Shown here: one piece after another, positions 32,090 through 40,686 of the stretch | How the letters are laid out: each line of letters begins with the position of its first letter | How positions within the stretch are numbered: the first letter of the stretch is position 1 | DNA from: Bradyrhizobium diazoefficiens | Lineage (GTDB): Bacteria; Pseudomonadota; Alphaproteobacteria; Rhizobiales; Xanthobacteraceae | DNA length: 64,000 nucleotides | NCBI RefSeq assembly: GCF_018131185.1 | Contig: NZ_JAFCJE010000005.1 | Coordinates: 1-64,000, forward strand | Reading direction: 5' to 3' | The notes under the pieces: model-generated | The model's database searches: none | What the model was told of the DNA's origin: nothing | What the model saw: the letters and a program-made list of their open reading frames with translations, nothing else | Made by a program: the position numbers and the translations under genes

Positions 32090-32223
32090 CGTCGTCCCGG
32101 ACAAGCGAAGCGCAGATCCGGGACCCATCACCCCAGGGAGTTGTTTGGCGAAGACTCGGAGTGATCAGCTTCGGGCAACAACTACGTCCTGGGGTTATGG
32201 ATCCCCGCGTTCGCGGGGATGAC
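32090..32223. repeat. Palindromic intergenic repeat, family B copy 2 (composite)
   Basis: TCGTCGTCCCGGACAAGCG followed by GATCCGGGACCC, and after about 60 bases GGATCCCCGCGTTCGCGGGG followed by ATGACG. It forms two hairpins with REP-like ends. Together with the family A element it fills the 331-base gap 31937-32267, in which I see no gene. Confidence 0.75.
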
Positions 32224-32267
32224 GCGGAGTGTATGGCTGGCGACGGTGGCAGCCTCGCCGAGCAGAT

Positions 32268-32702
32268 CTACCCCGGCCCCTTCAAAATCTTGAACACGCC
32301 ATTGGCCATCACGATGCAACGATCATCCACCATCACCTCCGTGCTCATGAAGATCAGGCTGCGCGTCGAACGCACCACGCGCGGGCGGGAGAACAGGATG
32401 TCGCCGATCTGGCCGGCCTCGACGAAATGGGTGTCGAGTTGCACCGTCGCCAAAAATTCCTTGCCCGACGCGTAGCGGGCGGCCATGCCGCAGGTGCGGT
32501 CGGCGAAGGTCATCATCACACCGCCCTGGACCATGCCGCGCCGGTTGTGGTGCTTGTCTTCGGTCGCGAGCGCGAATTCGTAATGGCCGTCGACCTTGCG
32601 TTCCCACAAGGGGCCGATCAGGTGCAGGAAACCCGTGGTCTCCAGAATGCTCCAGCCGTCTGATTTGAGCCTTGCGGCGGCCTTGCTGGTCATCTCGTCC
32701 AT
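32268..32702 (-). CDS. PaaI-family hotdog thioesterase
   Basis: A 144-residue hotdog-fold acyl-CoA thioesterase of the PaaI group. The central motif is HHNRRGMVQGGVMMTFADRTCG, with the family H-G-x-x-x-x-(D/S) region shifted to Gly-Gly-Val, and VQLDTHFVEAGQIGD is the typical strand. It hydrolyses a short or aromatic CoA ester. It is divergent from a NUDIX gene, with only 54 bases between starts, so they share a promoter region. Confidence 0.85.
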   Translation of the reverse strand: MDEMTSKAAARLKSDGWSILETTGFLHLIGPLWERKVDGHYEFALATEDKHHNRRGMVQGGVMMTFADRTCGMAARYASGKEFLATVQLDTHFVEAGQIGDILFSRPRVVRSTRSLIFMSTEVMVDDRCIVMANGVFKILKGPG

Positions 32703-32756
32703 TCCTGTGCTTGCGTTTTCGTTTCATCGGGGCCGCACGTGGTGTAGTCAAGCATC

Positions 32757-33380
32757 ATGAGACCGTTCGACGATGCCACACGGCGGAATATCGCGGCTGC
32801 CTGCGCCGCCTTCACGCGTCTGCCGGAGGAAGAAGCACCAATGGCGTTGAAGCGTGCTGCGGTGGCGGTTGCGCTGACCGCGAGCGAGCGCGACGAGACC
32901 GCATTCCTGCTCACGCTGCGCGCGTCGCATCTGCGCGCCCATCGCGGCCAATGGGCCTTGCCGGGCGGACGCTGCGACGGCGGCGAGACGCCGGTCGAGG
33001 CGGCGCTGCGCGAGCTCGACGAGGAGCTTGGTCTTCGCCTCACCAGCGCGGACGTGCTCGGCACGCTCGACGATTATCCGACACGCTCCGGCTATCTGAT
33101 CACGCCGGTCGTGGTCTGGGTCGCAGATAGCACGGCAATCAGGCCGAACCCGGACGAGGTCGCTTCCGTCCATCGCATCGCGCTCGCCACGATCGAGCGC
33201 GAGGACGCCTTCGACTTCGCCGCCATCGCCGAGAGCGCGCGCCGCGTGATCCGCTTTCACCACCAGATGAGCCTGATCCACGCGCCGACCGCGGCGCTGA
33301 TCTACCAGTTCCGCGAGGTGCTGGCGGGCCGGCACACCCGCGTGACCGAGCTGGAACAGCCGGTTTTCGCGTGGAAATGA
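32757..33380 (+). CDS. NUDIX hydrolase (CoA pyrophosphatase-like)
   Basis: A 207-residue NUDIX hydrolase. The box GRCDGGETPVEAALRELDEE followed by LGL at about 72-94 has the consensus G-x5-E-x7-RE-x2-EE. The N-terminal layout (AAVAVALTASERDETAFLLT) and length suggest the CoA/acyl-CoA pyrophosphatase (NudL-like) subgroup. It acts in the cytosol on nucleoside diphosphate derivatives. It is divergent from the thioesterase gene, and a shared role in CoA-thioester turnover is possible. Confidence 0.88.
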   Translation: MRPFDDATRRNIAAACAAFTRLPEEEAPMALKRAAVAVALTASERDETAFLLTLRASHLRAHRGQWALPGGRCDGGETPVEAALRELDEELGLRLTSADVLGTLDDYPTRSGYLITPVVVWVADSTAIRPNPDEVASVHRIALATIEREDAFDFAAIAESARRVIRFHHQMSLIHAPTAALIYQFREVLAGRHTRVTELEQPVFAWK

Positions 33381-33435
33381 CATGGTAAACGGCGCGTTAA
33401 CGTGACGGTTACCGGATGCCTGCTAAGAGGGCATC

Positions 33436-34650
33436 ATGCATCATTCGATTCGACATAGCCTCGCGCTGGTTCCGCTCGCGCTCGCCCTGTTCACGCTGCC
33501 CGCGCGGAGCGGCGAGGCCGACGCGTTGCCACCGGCCATCCGCGATGCCAACGCCCAGTTGCTGTCGCAGTTTTTTGCGCAAGGCGGGGCCTCGCCGGCC
33601 GTGCTCGAATATCGCCGCAAGCTCGCCGAATATCAGGCGGCCCGTGCCGCTTTCGACGCCGAGGCCGGCGCCTATTGGAGTCAGATCTCGGAGAAGCGGA
33701 AGGGCCGCAACGCCAAGCGGCGCAGCGGACAGCAGATCACGCTCGATGACTACGTGCTGGTGCATCCACCGCTCTACAACGGGCCCAAGAAGCCGGTGAA
33801 CCCGGATCCCGAGGAAACGCCCGACCGGCCGCCCCGCAAGCCGATCCCCGTCGTCACCGATTTCCTGCGCGCGGCGCAGGAGCTCTACCAGTTCACGCCG
33901 CAGCGCCCCTCCAGCGAGGTCGAGTTCAAACGCGCCTATGCGCGCTACGCGCTCGCCAACGGCCTGACGCGCGAGCAGGCGGTGCGGGTCTACGCCTTCG
34001 AGACCGGCGGCACCGGCACGCACGATGTGCAGGCGGGCATCGAGCATGGCGGCAAGCGCGCGATCTCGACCGCGATGGGGTACAACCAGCTCCTGACCAC
34101 CAACAGCGTCGAGCTGCTGGCCGAGCAGGGCCATGAGATCATCCGTGCGCTTTCGGATAAGGTCGCGCGCAGCTCGGGCCCGGCGCGGCAGGCGCTCGAG
34201 CACAAGCTCGTGGTGCTCAAGAAGATGGTGGCGCATGCCAAGTCGGTGCCCGACACCTGGTCGGAGCACGAAAAGATGGGCGTCACCCCGCAGGGCTGGG
34301 CCATGCATGCGATGGTGCTCGACATCGATATCGGTCCGATGCTGCAGACGCATAAGCTCCTGACCTCGGTGCTGTTCGCGCGCGCCAAGGGCTACACCCG
34401 TCCGCTCTCCGCGGCCGAGCTCGAGATGATGAACCTCACCGGCGACGGCACCGGCCTCGACATGGTGACGATGCCGCAGGCGATGCGCGAGCAGGTGCCG
34501 ACCTCGAACTTCTTCCAGCGCGGCGGCTACGAGCGCAACCCGGTCGCGATCCGCCACAACACGGTGGCCAAGCTGCTGGCGGTGACGGATGAGCGCATGG
34601 ATGTGAACAGCGGCAAGCCCGGCGCAAGGGAGCTGGCGGGGGCGTTTTAG
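33436..34650 (+). CDS. Secreted hypothetical protein, possibly lysozyme-fold
   Basis: A 404-residue precursor with signal peptide (MHHSIRHSLALVPLALALFT). The mature protein has a Lys/Arg/Pro-rich segment at 85-140, then a globular domain. In that domain VYAFETGGTGTHDVQAGI followed by AISTAMGYNQLLTTNSVELL recalls the soluble lytic transglycosylase pattern, with a candidate catalytic Glu in FETGG and a GYNQLL helix start. This is only a visual likeness. AAGAGGGC precedes the ATG. Confidence 0.6.
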   Translation: MHHSIRHSLALVPLALALFTLPARSGEADALPPAIRDANAQLLSQFFAQGGASPAVLEYRRKLAEYQAARAAFDAEAGAYWSQISEKRKGRNAKRRSGQQITLDDYVLVHPPLYNGPKKPVNPDPEETPDRPPRKPIPVVTDFLRAAQELYQFTPQRPSSEVEFKRAYARYALANGLTREQAVRVYAFETGGTGTHDVQAGIEHGGKRAISTAMGYNQLLTTNSVELLAEQGHEIIRALSDKVARSSGPARQALEHKLVVLKKMVAHAKSVPDTWSEHEKMGVTPQGWAMHAMVLDIDIGPMLQTHKLLTSVLFARAKGYTRPLSAAELEMMNLTGDGTGLDMVTMPQAMREQVPTSNFFQRGGYERNPVAIRHNTVAKLLAVTDERMDVNSGKPGARELAGAF

Positions 34651-34668
34651 CGGACTGCCGTAGGACTG

Positions 34669-34791
34669 TCGTAGGTGGGCAAAGCAACTCGTCCGCCGTA
34701 GCTCGAAGAGCGAAGGAAGCGTGCCCACGCACCTTTTGCGATAGAGAGAGATGGTGGGCACGGCGCAAGGGCGCCTTTGCCCACCCTACGA
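34669..34791. repeat. Intergenic repeat family C, copy 2
   Basis: It begins CGTAGGTGGGCAAAGC and ends GGGCGCCTTTGCCCACCCTACGA, with inverted ends (GTGGGCAAAG / CTTTGCCCAC) and an inner copy of GTGGGCACG...CGTGCCCAC. It is related to 5240-5328 and lies between convergent genes. Confidence 0.75.
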
Positions 34792-34809
34792 GACTGTCGC
34801 CGGCGCTCC

Positions 34810-35115
34810 CTACTGATCCGGGCCGAACTTGAACTTGCCGTCGCCTTCCAGGTACGGGCCGCTGCGCATGTAGAGCTGGCCGTTGTGGCCGATGAAGAAC
34901 AGCGTGCCCTTCGGCACCTTCTTGGCGCCCTTCAGCAGTTCGCCGGCGTTGCTGGTGCCCATCTTGTAGGAAAAGGTCTTGCCTTCCTTGTCATAGGCAT
35001 AGCCTGTGTCGGACTTGAGCTCCCACGGCGTTGCCGGGGCTTGCGCCGATGCGGGCGCGGCGAAGGCGCCGAGCGCGACTACGATTGCAAATGTCTTGAT
35101 TGAAAATACCGTCAT
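34810..35115 (-). CDS. Secreted small hypothetical protein
   Basis: A 101-residue precursor with signal peptide (TVFSIKTFAIVVALGAFAAP ending ASA). The mature part is rich in Lys and Gly (SYKMGTSNAGELLKGAKKVP, GTLFFIGHNGQLYMRSGPYL). GGGAGG lies 7 bases before ATG 35115, which decides the start over 35121 and 35154. No family recognised; likely periplasmic. Confidence 0.7.
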   Translation of the reverse strand: MTVFSIKTFAIVVALGAFAAPASAQAPATPWELKSDTGYAYDKEGKTFSYKMGTSNAGELLKGAKKVPKGTLFFIGHNGQLYMRSGPYLEGDGKFKFGPDQ

Positions 35116-35299
35116 TCCCATCCTCCCACGTCGGGACATTCCGGGCTTGAACAAATCACGAACGGTGTGCCCGGGTCAATTTGCGATAGCGCCGCAGCGC
35201 ATCACGTCTTGTCCAGTAGTTTGTGATTTTCCCTTCGTCCCCTCGCGACTATGTTCCGCTTTCCGTCTAGAACGCAACTCGACAAAATTAGGGGTAGGG

Positions 35300-35788
35300 A
35301 TGATTCGGATGCGCCATGTGATCAAACTTTGCTGGGCTGCTGCATTGTCACTGACGGCGCTGGCGCCGGCCGCCCGGGCCGATGATTACCAGCTCAGCCA
35401 CAACCAGCGCATCTCATGCAGCCGCGGCCTTGCGCCGGGCAAGCTGAACACGGCGACCTGCAGATCCTACACCTATCTCTTCAACACCAAGACCTCGGAA
35501 TATTTCCGCTGCCAGGTCTCGCTGGCGCTGACCCGCGACAACAAGGAAGTCATCAACGTCCAGACCGACGGCGGCTGCATCAAGAAGCCGCGCATCTTCG
35601 AGACCGACGGCAAATACGATTTCGACGCCACCGAGACCGAGCCGCCGAACACCAACTCGTTCTTCGGCCCCGGCGGCTATTCGATCTGGGCCGCCGACGT
35701 CGGCGCGCAGAAGATCCGCGGCTGCATCACCATCTCCTCGGGCCTCGGCTCCGATATCTCCAAGTGCCTGGATATGACGTTCCAGTGA
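35300..35788 (+). CDS. Secreted Cys-containing hypothetical protein
   Basis: A 162-residue precursor with signal peptide (RHVIKLCWAAALSLTALAPA ending ARA). The mature domain has about six cysteines (RISCSRGL, TATCRSYT, FRCQVSL, GGCIKKP, RGCITISS, SKCLDMTF), suggesting disulphide bonds. AGGGGTAGGG precedes ATG 35300. Function unknown. Confidence 0.7.
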   Translation: MIRMRHVIKLCWAAALSLTALAPAARADDYQLSHNQRISCSRGLAPGKLNTATCRSYTYLFNTKTSEYFRCQVSLALTRDNKEVINVQTDGGCIKKPRIFETDGKYDFDATETEPPNTNSFFGPGGYSIWAADVGAQKIRGCITISSGLGSDISKCLDMTFQ

Positions 35789-35819
35789 GCGCGCGGTTGA
35801 TCGCCTCGTAGATGCTGCG

Positions 35820-35944
35820 CTCCCTCCCCCGCTCGCGGGGGAGGGCGAGGGTGTCTCCACAAAGGGACAAAGAGACACTCCCCTGGAGGAAAGAACCCTC
35901 ACCCGCGCCTTCGGCGCGACCTCTCCCGCAAGCGGGAGAGGTGA
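35820..35944. repeat. Palindromic intergenic repeat, family E copy 1
   Basis: Hairpins CTCCCTCCCCCGCTCGCG followed by GGGGAGGG at the left, and CTCTCCCGCAAGCGGGAGAG at the right, with a central GCGCCTTCGGCGC. It lies in the 346-base gap 35789-36134, in which no gene is seen. A related copy is at 45519-45667. Confidence 0.75.
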
Positions 35945-36134
35945 CCGAGCAAGCCGTGCCAACCATCGCGCCTAACGCCGCTCCAACCCGCTGTGCCACC
36001 TCGCCGCACCCGTCAGTTCCCGAATAATCGAGCCGGAAAGGCCGTTTACCGCAGTCCTGTTTTGCCTTTTGGATGGGTTGACCCGCTCGCTTCATCCGGC
36101 CAATTTCCCCGCCGGTTTGGGGAGTACAACAACC

Positions 36135-37082
36135 ATGAAACGGACGATTTTCGGCGCGGCCGCGGCACTTGCTCTGGCGGCGTCGGCACCTTGCGCGCAG
36201 GCGCAATCCTTCATCAACGTGCTGACCGGCGGCACCTCCGGCGTCTATTATCCGCTGGGGGTCGCGATCGGGAAGATCTACGGCGACAAGATTCCGAACG
36301 TGAAGACGCAGGTGCAGGCCACCAAGGCGTCGGTCGAGAATTTGATCCTGCTGCAGCAGGGCCGCGGCGAGCTGGCGTTCACGCTGGGCGACTCGCTCAA
36401 GGCCGCCTGGGACGGCGAGGAGGAGGCGGGCTTCAAGACCAAGCTCGACAAGCTCAGGACCATCGGCGCCATCTATCCGAACTACATCCAGATCGTCGCC
36501 ACCACTGAATCCGGCATCAAGACGCTGGCCGACCTCAAGGGCAAGAGCCTCTCGGTCGGTGCGCCGAAGTCGGGGACGGAGCTGAATTCGCGGGCGATCC
36601 TCAGCGCCGCCGGCATGAGCTACAAGGATCTCGGCAAGGTCGAGTATCTGCCATTCGCCGAATCCGTCGATCTCATGAAGAACCGGCAGCTCAACGCAAC
36701 CCTGCAATCGGCCGGTCTCGGCGTCGCCTCGCTGAAGGACCTGTCGACCTCGAGCCCGATCACGGTGGTGTCGGTGCCGAAGGAGACGGTCGACAAGATC
36801 GGCCCGCCCTTCGTCTCCGCGATCATTCCGGCCAACACCTATAGCGGCCAGGACAAGGACGTGCCGACGGCGGCCGTGATCAACTATCTCGTCACGAGCT
36901 CCGCGGTGTCGGACGATCTCGCCTATCAGATGACCAAGCTCGTTTTCGAATCGCTGCCGGAACTCGTGAACGCGCACGCCGCCGGCAAGGAGATCAAGCT
37001 CGAGACCGCCGCCAGTGGCAGCCCGGTTCCGCTGCACCCCGGCGCGATCCGCTATTACAAGGAAAAAGGGCTGATCAAGTAA
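36135..37082 (+). CDS. TAXI-family TRAP transporter substrate-binding protein
   Basis: A 315-residue periplasmic binding protein with signal peptide (KRTIFGAAAALALAASAPCA) and the TAXI hallmark INVLTGGTSGVYYPLGVAIGK. TKASVENLILLQQGRGELAF and GAPKSGTELNSRAILSAAG follow. It delivers a small organic acid, possibly a dicarboxylate or glutamate-like solute, to the TRAP permease encoded 155 bases downstream. ATG 36135 fits the signal peptide. Confidence 0.92.
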   Translation: MKRTIFGAAAALALAASAPCAQAQSFINVLTGGTSGVYYPLGVAIGKIYGDKIPNVKTQVQATKASVENLILLQQGRGELAFTLGDSLKAAWDGEEEAGFKTKLDKLRTIGAIYPNYIQIVATTESGIKTLADLKGKSLSVGAPKSGTELNSRAILSAAGMSYKDLGKVEYLPFAESVDLMKNRQLNATLQSAGLGVASLKDLSTSSPITVVSVPKETVDKIGPPFVSAIIPANTYSGQDKDVPTAAVINYLVTSSAVSDDLAYQMTKLVFESLPELVNAHAAGKEIKLETAASGSPVPLHPGAIRYYKEKGLIK

Positions 37083-37102
37083 GATCGGCTCTCGCAGCAG
37101 GG

Positions 37103-37190
37103 CGTCATGGCCGGGCTCGTCCCGGCCATCCACGTTCTTGGGCTAGGTGAGAAAGTTCGTGGATGCCCGGGACGAGCCCGGGCATGACGG
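37103..37190. repeat. Palindromic intergenic repeat, family B copy 3
   Basis: Near-perfect inverted arms beginning CGTCATGGCCGGGCTCGTCC and ending GACGAGCCCGGGCATGACG, about 32 bases each, around a short centre. It lies between the TAXI binding protein and its permease gene, and could stall or stabilise the transcript there. Confidence 0.85.
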
Positions 37191-37237
37191 CGGGTGGACC
37201 GCGCAGCATACGCGCTGGACGACTGAGGACGAAATAG

Positions 37238-39358
37238 ATGCTGGAAAAGCCAGAGGGCACCGAGACGGCGCCCGAGAAGGTCAAGGTCGAGTTCGACAAT
37301 TTCGAGCACGGCTTTCCCGAAGGCTTCGGCCCGGGCTGGTGGGGCCGTCTCGCCTACTGGATCGGCATCGCCTTCGCCACCTTCCAGCTCTATGTCGCCG
37401 CCTTCAACTATCTGCCGAGCCAGGTGGTGCGCGGAGTCCATGTCGGCTTCCTGGTCCTGCTCACCTTCGGCCTGATCGCCAATTTCACCGCGAGGAGCAG
37501 TTTCGGCCGCGTGCTCGGCTGGGCTATCGGCGCTGCCGGTTTCTTCTGCGGGCTCTACCAGTGGATCTTCTACGCCGATCTGATCGCACGCGACGGCGAT
37601 CCGACGAGACTCGATCTCGTGGTCGGCACGCTGCTCGCGGTGCTGATCTTCGAAGGCACGCGGCGGCTGATGGGCGCGGCGCTGCCGCTGATGTGCGGCG
37701 CGTGCCTCGTCTACTGGTTCTTCGGCCAGTATTTGCCGTCGCCGCTCAATCACCGCGGCTACGATTTCGACCAGATCGTCACGCATCTGTCGTTCGGCAC
37801 CGAGGGCTTCTACGGCGTGCCGATCTACGTCTCGGCGACCTACATCTTCCTGTTCATCCTGTTCGGCTCGTTCCTGGAACGCGCCGGCATGATCCAGCTC
37901 TTTACCGACGTCTCGCTCGGCCTGTTCGGCCGCACCCGCGGCGGACCTGCGAAAGTCGCGGTGTTCGCCTCGGGCATGATGGGCACGATTTCCGGCTCGG
38001 GCGTCGCCAACGTCGTCACCGTCGGCCAGTTCACGATTCCCCTGATGATCAGGTTCGGCTATCGCCGCGCCTTCGCGGCCGGCGTCGAGGCCACGGCCTC
38101 GATGGGCGGACAGATCATGCCGCCGGTGATGGGCGCGGTCGCCTTCATCATGGCGGAGACGCTGGGCGTGCAATATTCGGAGATCGTGAAGGCAGCGGCG
38201 ATCCCTGCGATCCTCTATTTCGCGTCCGCGTTCTGGATGGTGCACCTGGAAGCCGGCAAGCACGGCCTCGTCGGCATGAAGCGTTCGGAGATCCCGAGCG
38301 CCTGGAAGGCTCTGGTGACGCGCTGGTACCTCGTGCTGCCGCTCGCCGCGCTGGTCTACATGTTGTTCGAAGGCTTTACGCCGCTCTATGCCGGCAGCAT
38401 GGGCCTTGCGTTGACCGTGACGCTGATCCTCGGCACCGCCATCACCACGGGCGCCTCTTCCAATGTGATCCGCTACATCTTCTGGATCGGGCTTGCGCTC
38501 GTGGTTGCTGCGCTGTCGCGTGACGGCCTGCAGATCGCGCCGGTGGCGACCGTCGTGGTCGCCCTGATCGTGATCACGGCATTCGTGCGCGGCGGCTTCG
38601 CGGCCTTGCGCGCCTGCCGCGATGCGCTGGCCGAAAGCGCCAAATCCGCCATCACCGTCGGCATGGCCTGCGCCATCGTCGGCGTCATCATCGGCATGAT
38701 GTCGCAGACCGGCGTCGGCACCATCTTCGGCGGCTGGGTGATCGGGCTCGGCGAGAAGAGCATTTTCCTGGCGCTGGTCATGACCATGCTGCTGTCGATC
38801 CTGCTCGGCACCGGCATCCCGACCATCCCGACCTATATCATCACCGCCGCGCTCGCCGCGCCTGCGCTGGCCAAGTTAGGGGTGCCCCTGATCGCGAGCC
38901 ACATGTTCGCGTTCTACTACGGCATCATGGCCGACCTCTCGCCGCCGGTGGCGCTGGCGGCGCTCGCGGCGGCGCCGATCGCCAAGGAGAATCCGGACAA
39001 GATCGGCTGGGAAGCGATGCGTATCGCGCTCGCCGGCTATGTCATCCCCTTCATCTTCGTCTTCTCACCGGCATTGATGCTGCAGCCCGGCGATCCCATG
39101 GCAGCCACGCTCGGCTTCTACGGCGCAGTGGCGCTCGCGAGCTTCAAGGCGCTGGTGGCAATTGCGCTGTTCGGTATGGTCGCGATCGGATTCCTGTTCA
39201 CGCGGTTGACGCTGATCGAACGCCTGGTCGCACTCGGCGCCGCGTTCTGCCTGCTCGGCGAATTCCCGTTCAGCGACACCGCGGGCTTCGTGCTCGCCGC
39301 AATGCTCGCGGTGTGGCAATGGCGGCAGCGTCCGGCTGTAACGGTCGAGGCGATGTGA
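37238..39358 (+). CDS. TRAP transporter fused permease (TAXI type)
   Basis: A 706-residue integral membrane protein in which the small 4-TM and large 12-TM TRAP subunits are fused, as usual for TAXI systems. Recognised segments are FEGTRRLMGAALPLMCG, FASGMMGTISGSGVANVVTV, EATASMGGQIMPPVMGAVAF, VGVIIGMMSQTGVGTIFGGW and LLGTGIPTIPTYIITAALAA. It imports its solute using a Na+ or H+ gradient. The DUF1850 gene overlaps its stop (GTGA). Confidence 0.94.
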   Translation: MLEKPEGTETAPEKVKVEFDNFEHGFPEGFGPGWWGRLAYWIGIAFATFQLYVAAFNYLPSQVVRGVHVGFLVLLTFGLIANFTARSSFGRVLGWAIGAAGFFCGLYQWIFYADLIARDGDPTRLDLVVGTLLAVLIFEGTRRLMGAALPLMCGACLVYWFFGQYLPSPLNHRGYDFDQIVTHLSFGTEGFYGVPIYVSATYIFLFILFGSFLERAGMIQLFTDVSLGLFGRTRGGPAKVAVFASGMMGTISGSGVANVVTVGQFTIPLMIRFGYRRAFAAGVEATASMGGQIMPPVMGAVAFIMAETLGVQYSEIVKAAAIPAILYFASAFWMVHLEAGKHGLVGMKRSEIPSAWKALVTRWYLVLPLAALVYMLFEGFTPLYAGSMGLALTVTLILGTAITTGASSNVIRYIFWIGLALVVAALSRDGLQIAPVATVVVALIVITAFVRGGFAALRACRDALAESAKSAITVGMACAIVGVIIGMMSQTGVGTIFGGWVIGLGEKSIFLALVMTMLLSILLGTGIPTIPTYIITAALAAPALAKLGVPLIASHMFAFYYGIMADLSPPVALAALAAAPIAKENPDKIGWEAMRIALAGYVIPFIFVFSPALMLQPGDPMAATLGFYGAVALASFKALVAIALFGMVAIGFLFTRLTLIERLVALGAAFCLLGEFPFSDTAGFVLAAMLAVWQWRQRPAVTVEAM

Positions 39359-39732
39359 GCCTCTGCTTCGCAACGGCTGCAGGCGTGAAGGCGCTGGCGC
39401 TGTCCACCTTCACGCTGGCCTGGACGCATTCGATCGCGAAGGTCGAATGGCAGGAGGACTGGCGCGTCACGCCCGCCGGCCTGGAGCTGGTGCAGGCCCG
39501 CATCAAGGGCACCGGCCCGGGCATGGAGCCGCCGCCGGAGGCGCGGCTGGTCGACGGCTGGTTTCAGTGGCAGCCGAAGCGCGCAGCCCTGCAAGAGGTC
39601 GTGCTGGGCAATTCGGGCGCGGCGGGGGAATGGCGGCTGTGCCACGACGGACAGTGCCGGACGCTGTCGGAGATTGTCGGGCATTCCATTGGTGCTAACG
39701 TAACGACGATGAGCGCCTGTAAAGATCGCTAG
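39355..39732 (+). CDS. DUF1850 protein of TAXI-TRAP operon
   Basis: A 125-residue DUF1850 protein (FTLAWTHSIAKVEWQEDWRV is typical, with F-x-W-x-H-S). GTG 39355 overlaps the permease stop and is preceded by GAGGCG. The longer ATG frame starts inside the permease gene. DUF1850 is found almost only with TAXI-TRAP permeases and may be an accessory subunit. The N-terminus is a short hydrophobic anchor (VKALALSTFTLAW). Confidence 0.82.
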   Translation: MSLCFATAAGVKALALSTFTLAWTHSIAKVEWQEDWRVTPAGLELVQARIKGTGPGMEPPPEARLVDGWFQWQPKRAALQEVVLGNSGAAGEWRLCHDGQCRTLSEIVGHSIGANVTTMSACKDR

Positions 39733-39820
39733 CCCGCATGAGCGAGCGATATGCCGGACCACTGTCCCCGGATATCGCTCCGCTCATTCGGGCCATGAAG
39801 AACAACAAGGGAGAAACGCG

Positions 39821-40627
39821 ATGGATCGGCTCAAGGGCAAGGTTGCGATGGTGGTGGGGGCCGGCTCGATCGGGCCGGGCTGGGGCAATGGCAAGGCGAC
39901 CGCGGTGACCTTCGCGCGCGAGGGGGCGCAGGTGTTTTGCGTCGATCGCAATGGCACTGCGGCCGAGGAGACCGCGAAGATCATTACCGGCGAGGGCGGC
40001 AAGGCAATCGCGTTCACCGCGGACGTCTCGCGGCCTGCCGAGGTCGAGGCGATGGTGGCGGCGTGCCTGAAGGCCTATGGCCGCATCGACGTTCTCGACA
40101 ACAATGTCGGCATCGCCGAGATGGGCAGCGTGGTCGAGGTGACCGAGGAAAGCTGGGACCGTGTCTTCAGCGTCAACCTCAAAAGCGCCTATTTCGCCAT
40201 GAAGCACGTCATCCCCGTCATGGTGAAGCAGGGCGGCGGTTCGATCATCAACATCTCGTCGATTGCCTCGATTCGCCACATGGGCATCTCCTACGTGACC
40301 TACGGCACCTCGAAGGCGGCGATGAACCAGATGACGCGTACGACCGCAATCGAATTCGCGCGCCATCATGTGCGGGTGAATGCGATCCTGCCCGGCCTGA
40401 TGAAGACGCCGATGGTCGAGCATTCCGCAGGCCTTGCCGCCAGCTACGCCAAGGGCGATGTCGAGGCGATGTGGCGCGCCCGCGACGCGCAAGTGCCGAT
40501 GGGGCACATGGGCGATGCTTTCGACGTCGCCAACGCCGCGCTGTTCCTTGCGTCGGACGAAGCGAAATATGTGACCGGGATCGAGCTCGTGGTGGACGGC
40601 GGCATCACGTGCAAGGCGGGGGCGTAG
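39821..40627 (+). CDS. SDR family oxidoreductase
   Basis: A 268-residue classical short-chain dehydrogenase. The cofactor loop is MVVGAGSIGPGWGNGKATAV, with an unusually expanded glycine motif, NNVG (DVLDNNVGIAEMGSV) stands in place of NNAG, the catalytic Ser is in INISSIASIRHMG, and Tyr-x-x-x-Lys is YGTSKAAM. The GMP/GG ending ITCKAGA is not diagnostic. It acts on an unknown alcohol or ketone. It is downstream of the TRAP genes but separated by about 90 bases. Confidence 0.9.
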   Translation: MDRLKGKVAMVVGAGSIGPGWGNGKATAVTFAREGAQVFCVDRNGTAAEETAKIITGEGGKAIAFTADVSRPAEVEAMVAACLKAYGRIDVLDNNVGIAEMGSVVEVTEESWDRVFSVNLKSAYFAMKHVIPVMVKQGGGSIINISSIASIRHMGISYVTYGTSKAAMNQMTRTTAIEFARHHVRVNAILPGLMKTPMVEHSAGLAASYAKGDVEAMWRARDAQVPMGHMGDAFDVANAALFLASDEAKYVTGIELVVDGGITCKAGA

Positions 40628-40640
40628 CTTCAACCTTCGC

Positions 40641-40679
40641 CGTCGTCCCGGATCTGCGCTTCGCTTGTCCGGGACGACA
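40641..40679. repeat. Palindromic intergenic repeat, family B copy 4
   Basis: CGTCGTCCCGGATCTGCGC followed by TTCGCTTGTCCGGGACGAC: outer arms GTCGTCCCGGA/TCCGGGACGAC are inverted. It lies between convergent genes (SDR ends 40627, next stop 40687). Confidence 0.85.
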
Positions 40680-40686
40680 GCGGTGG

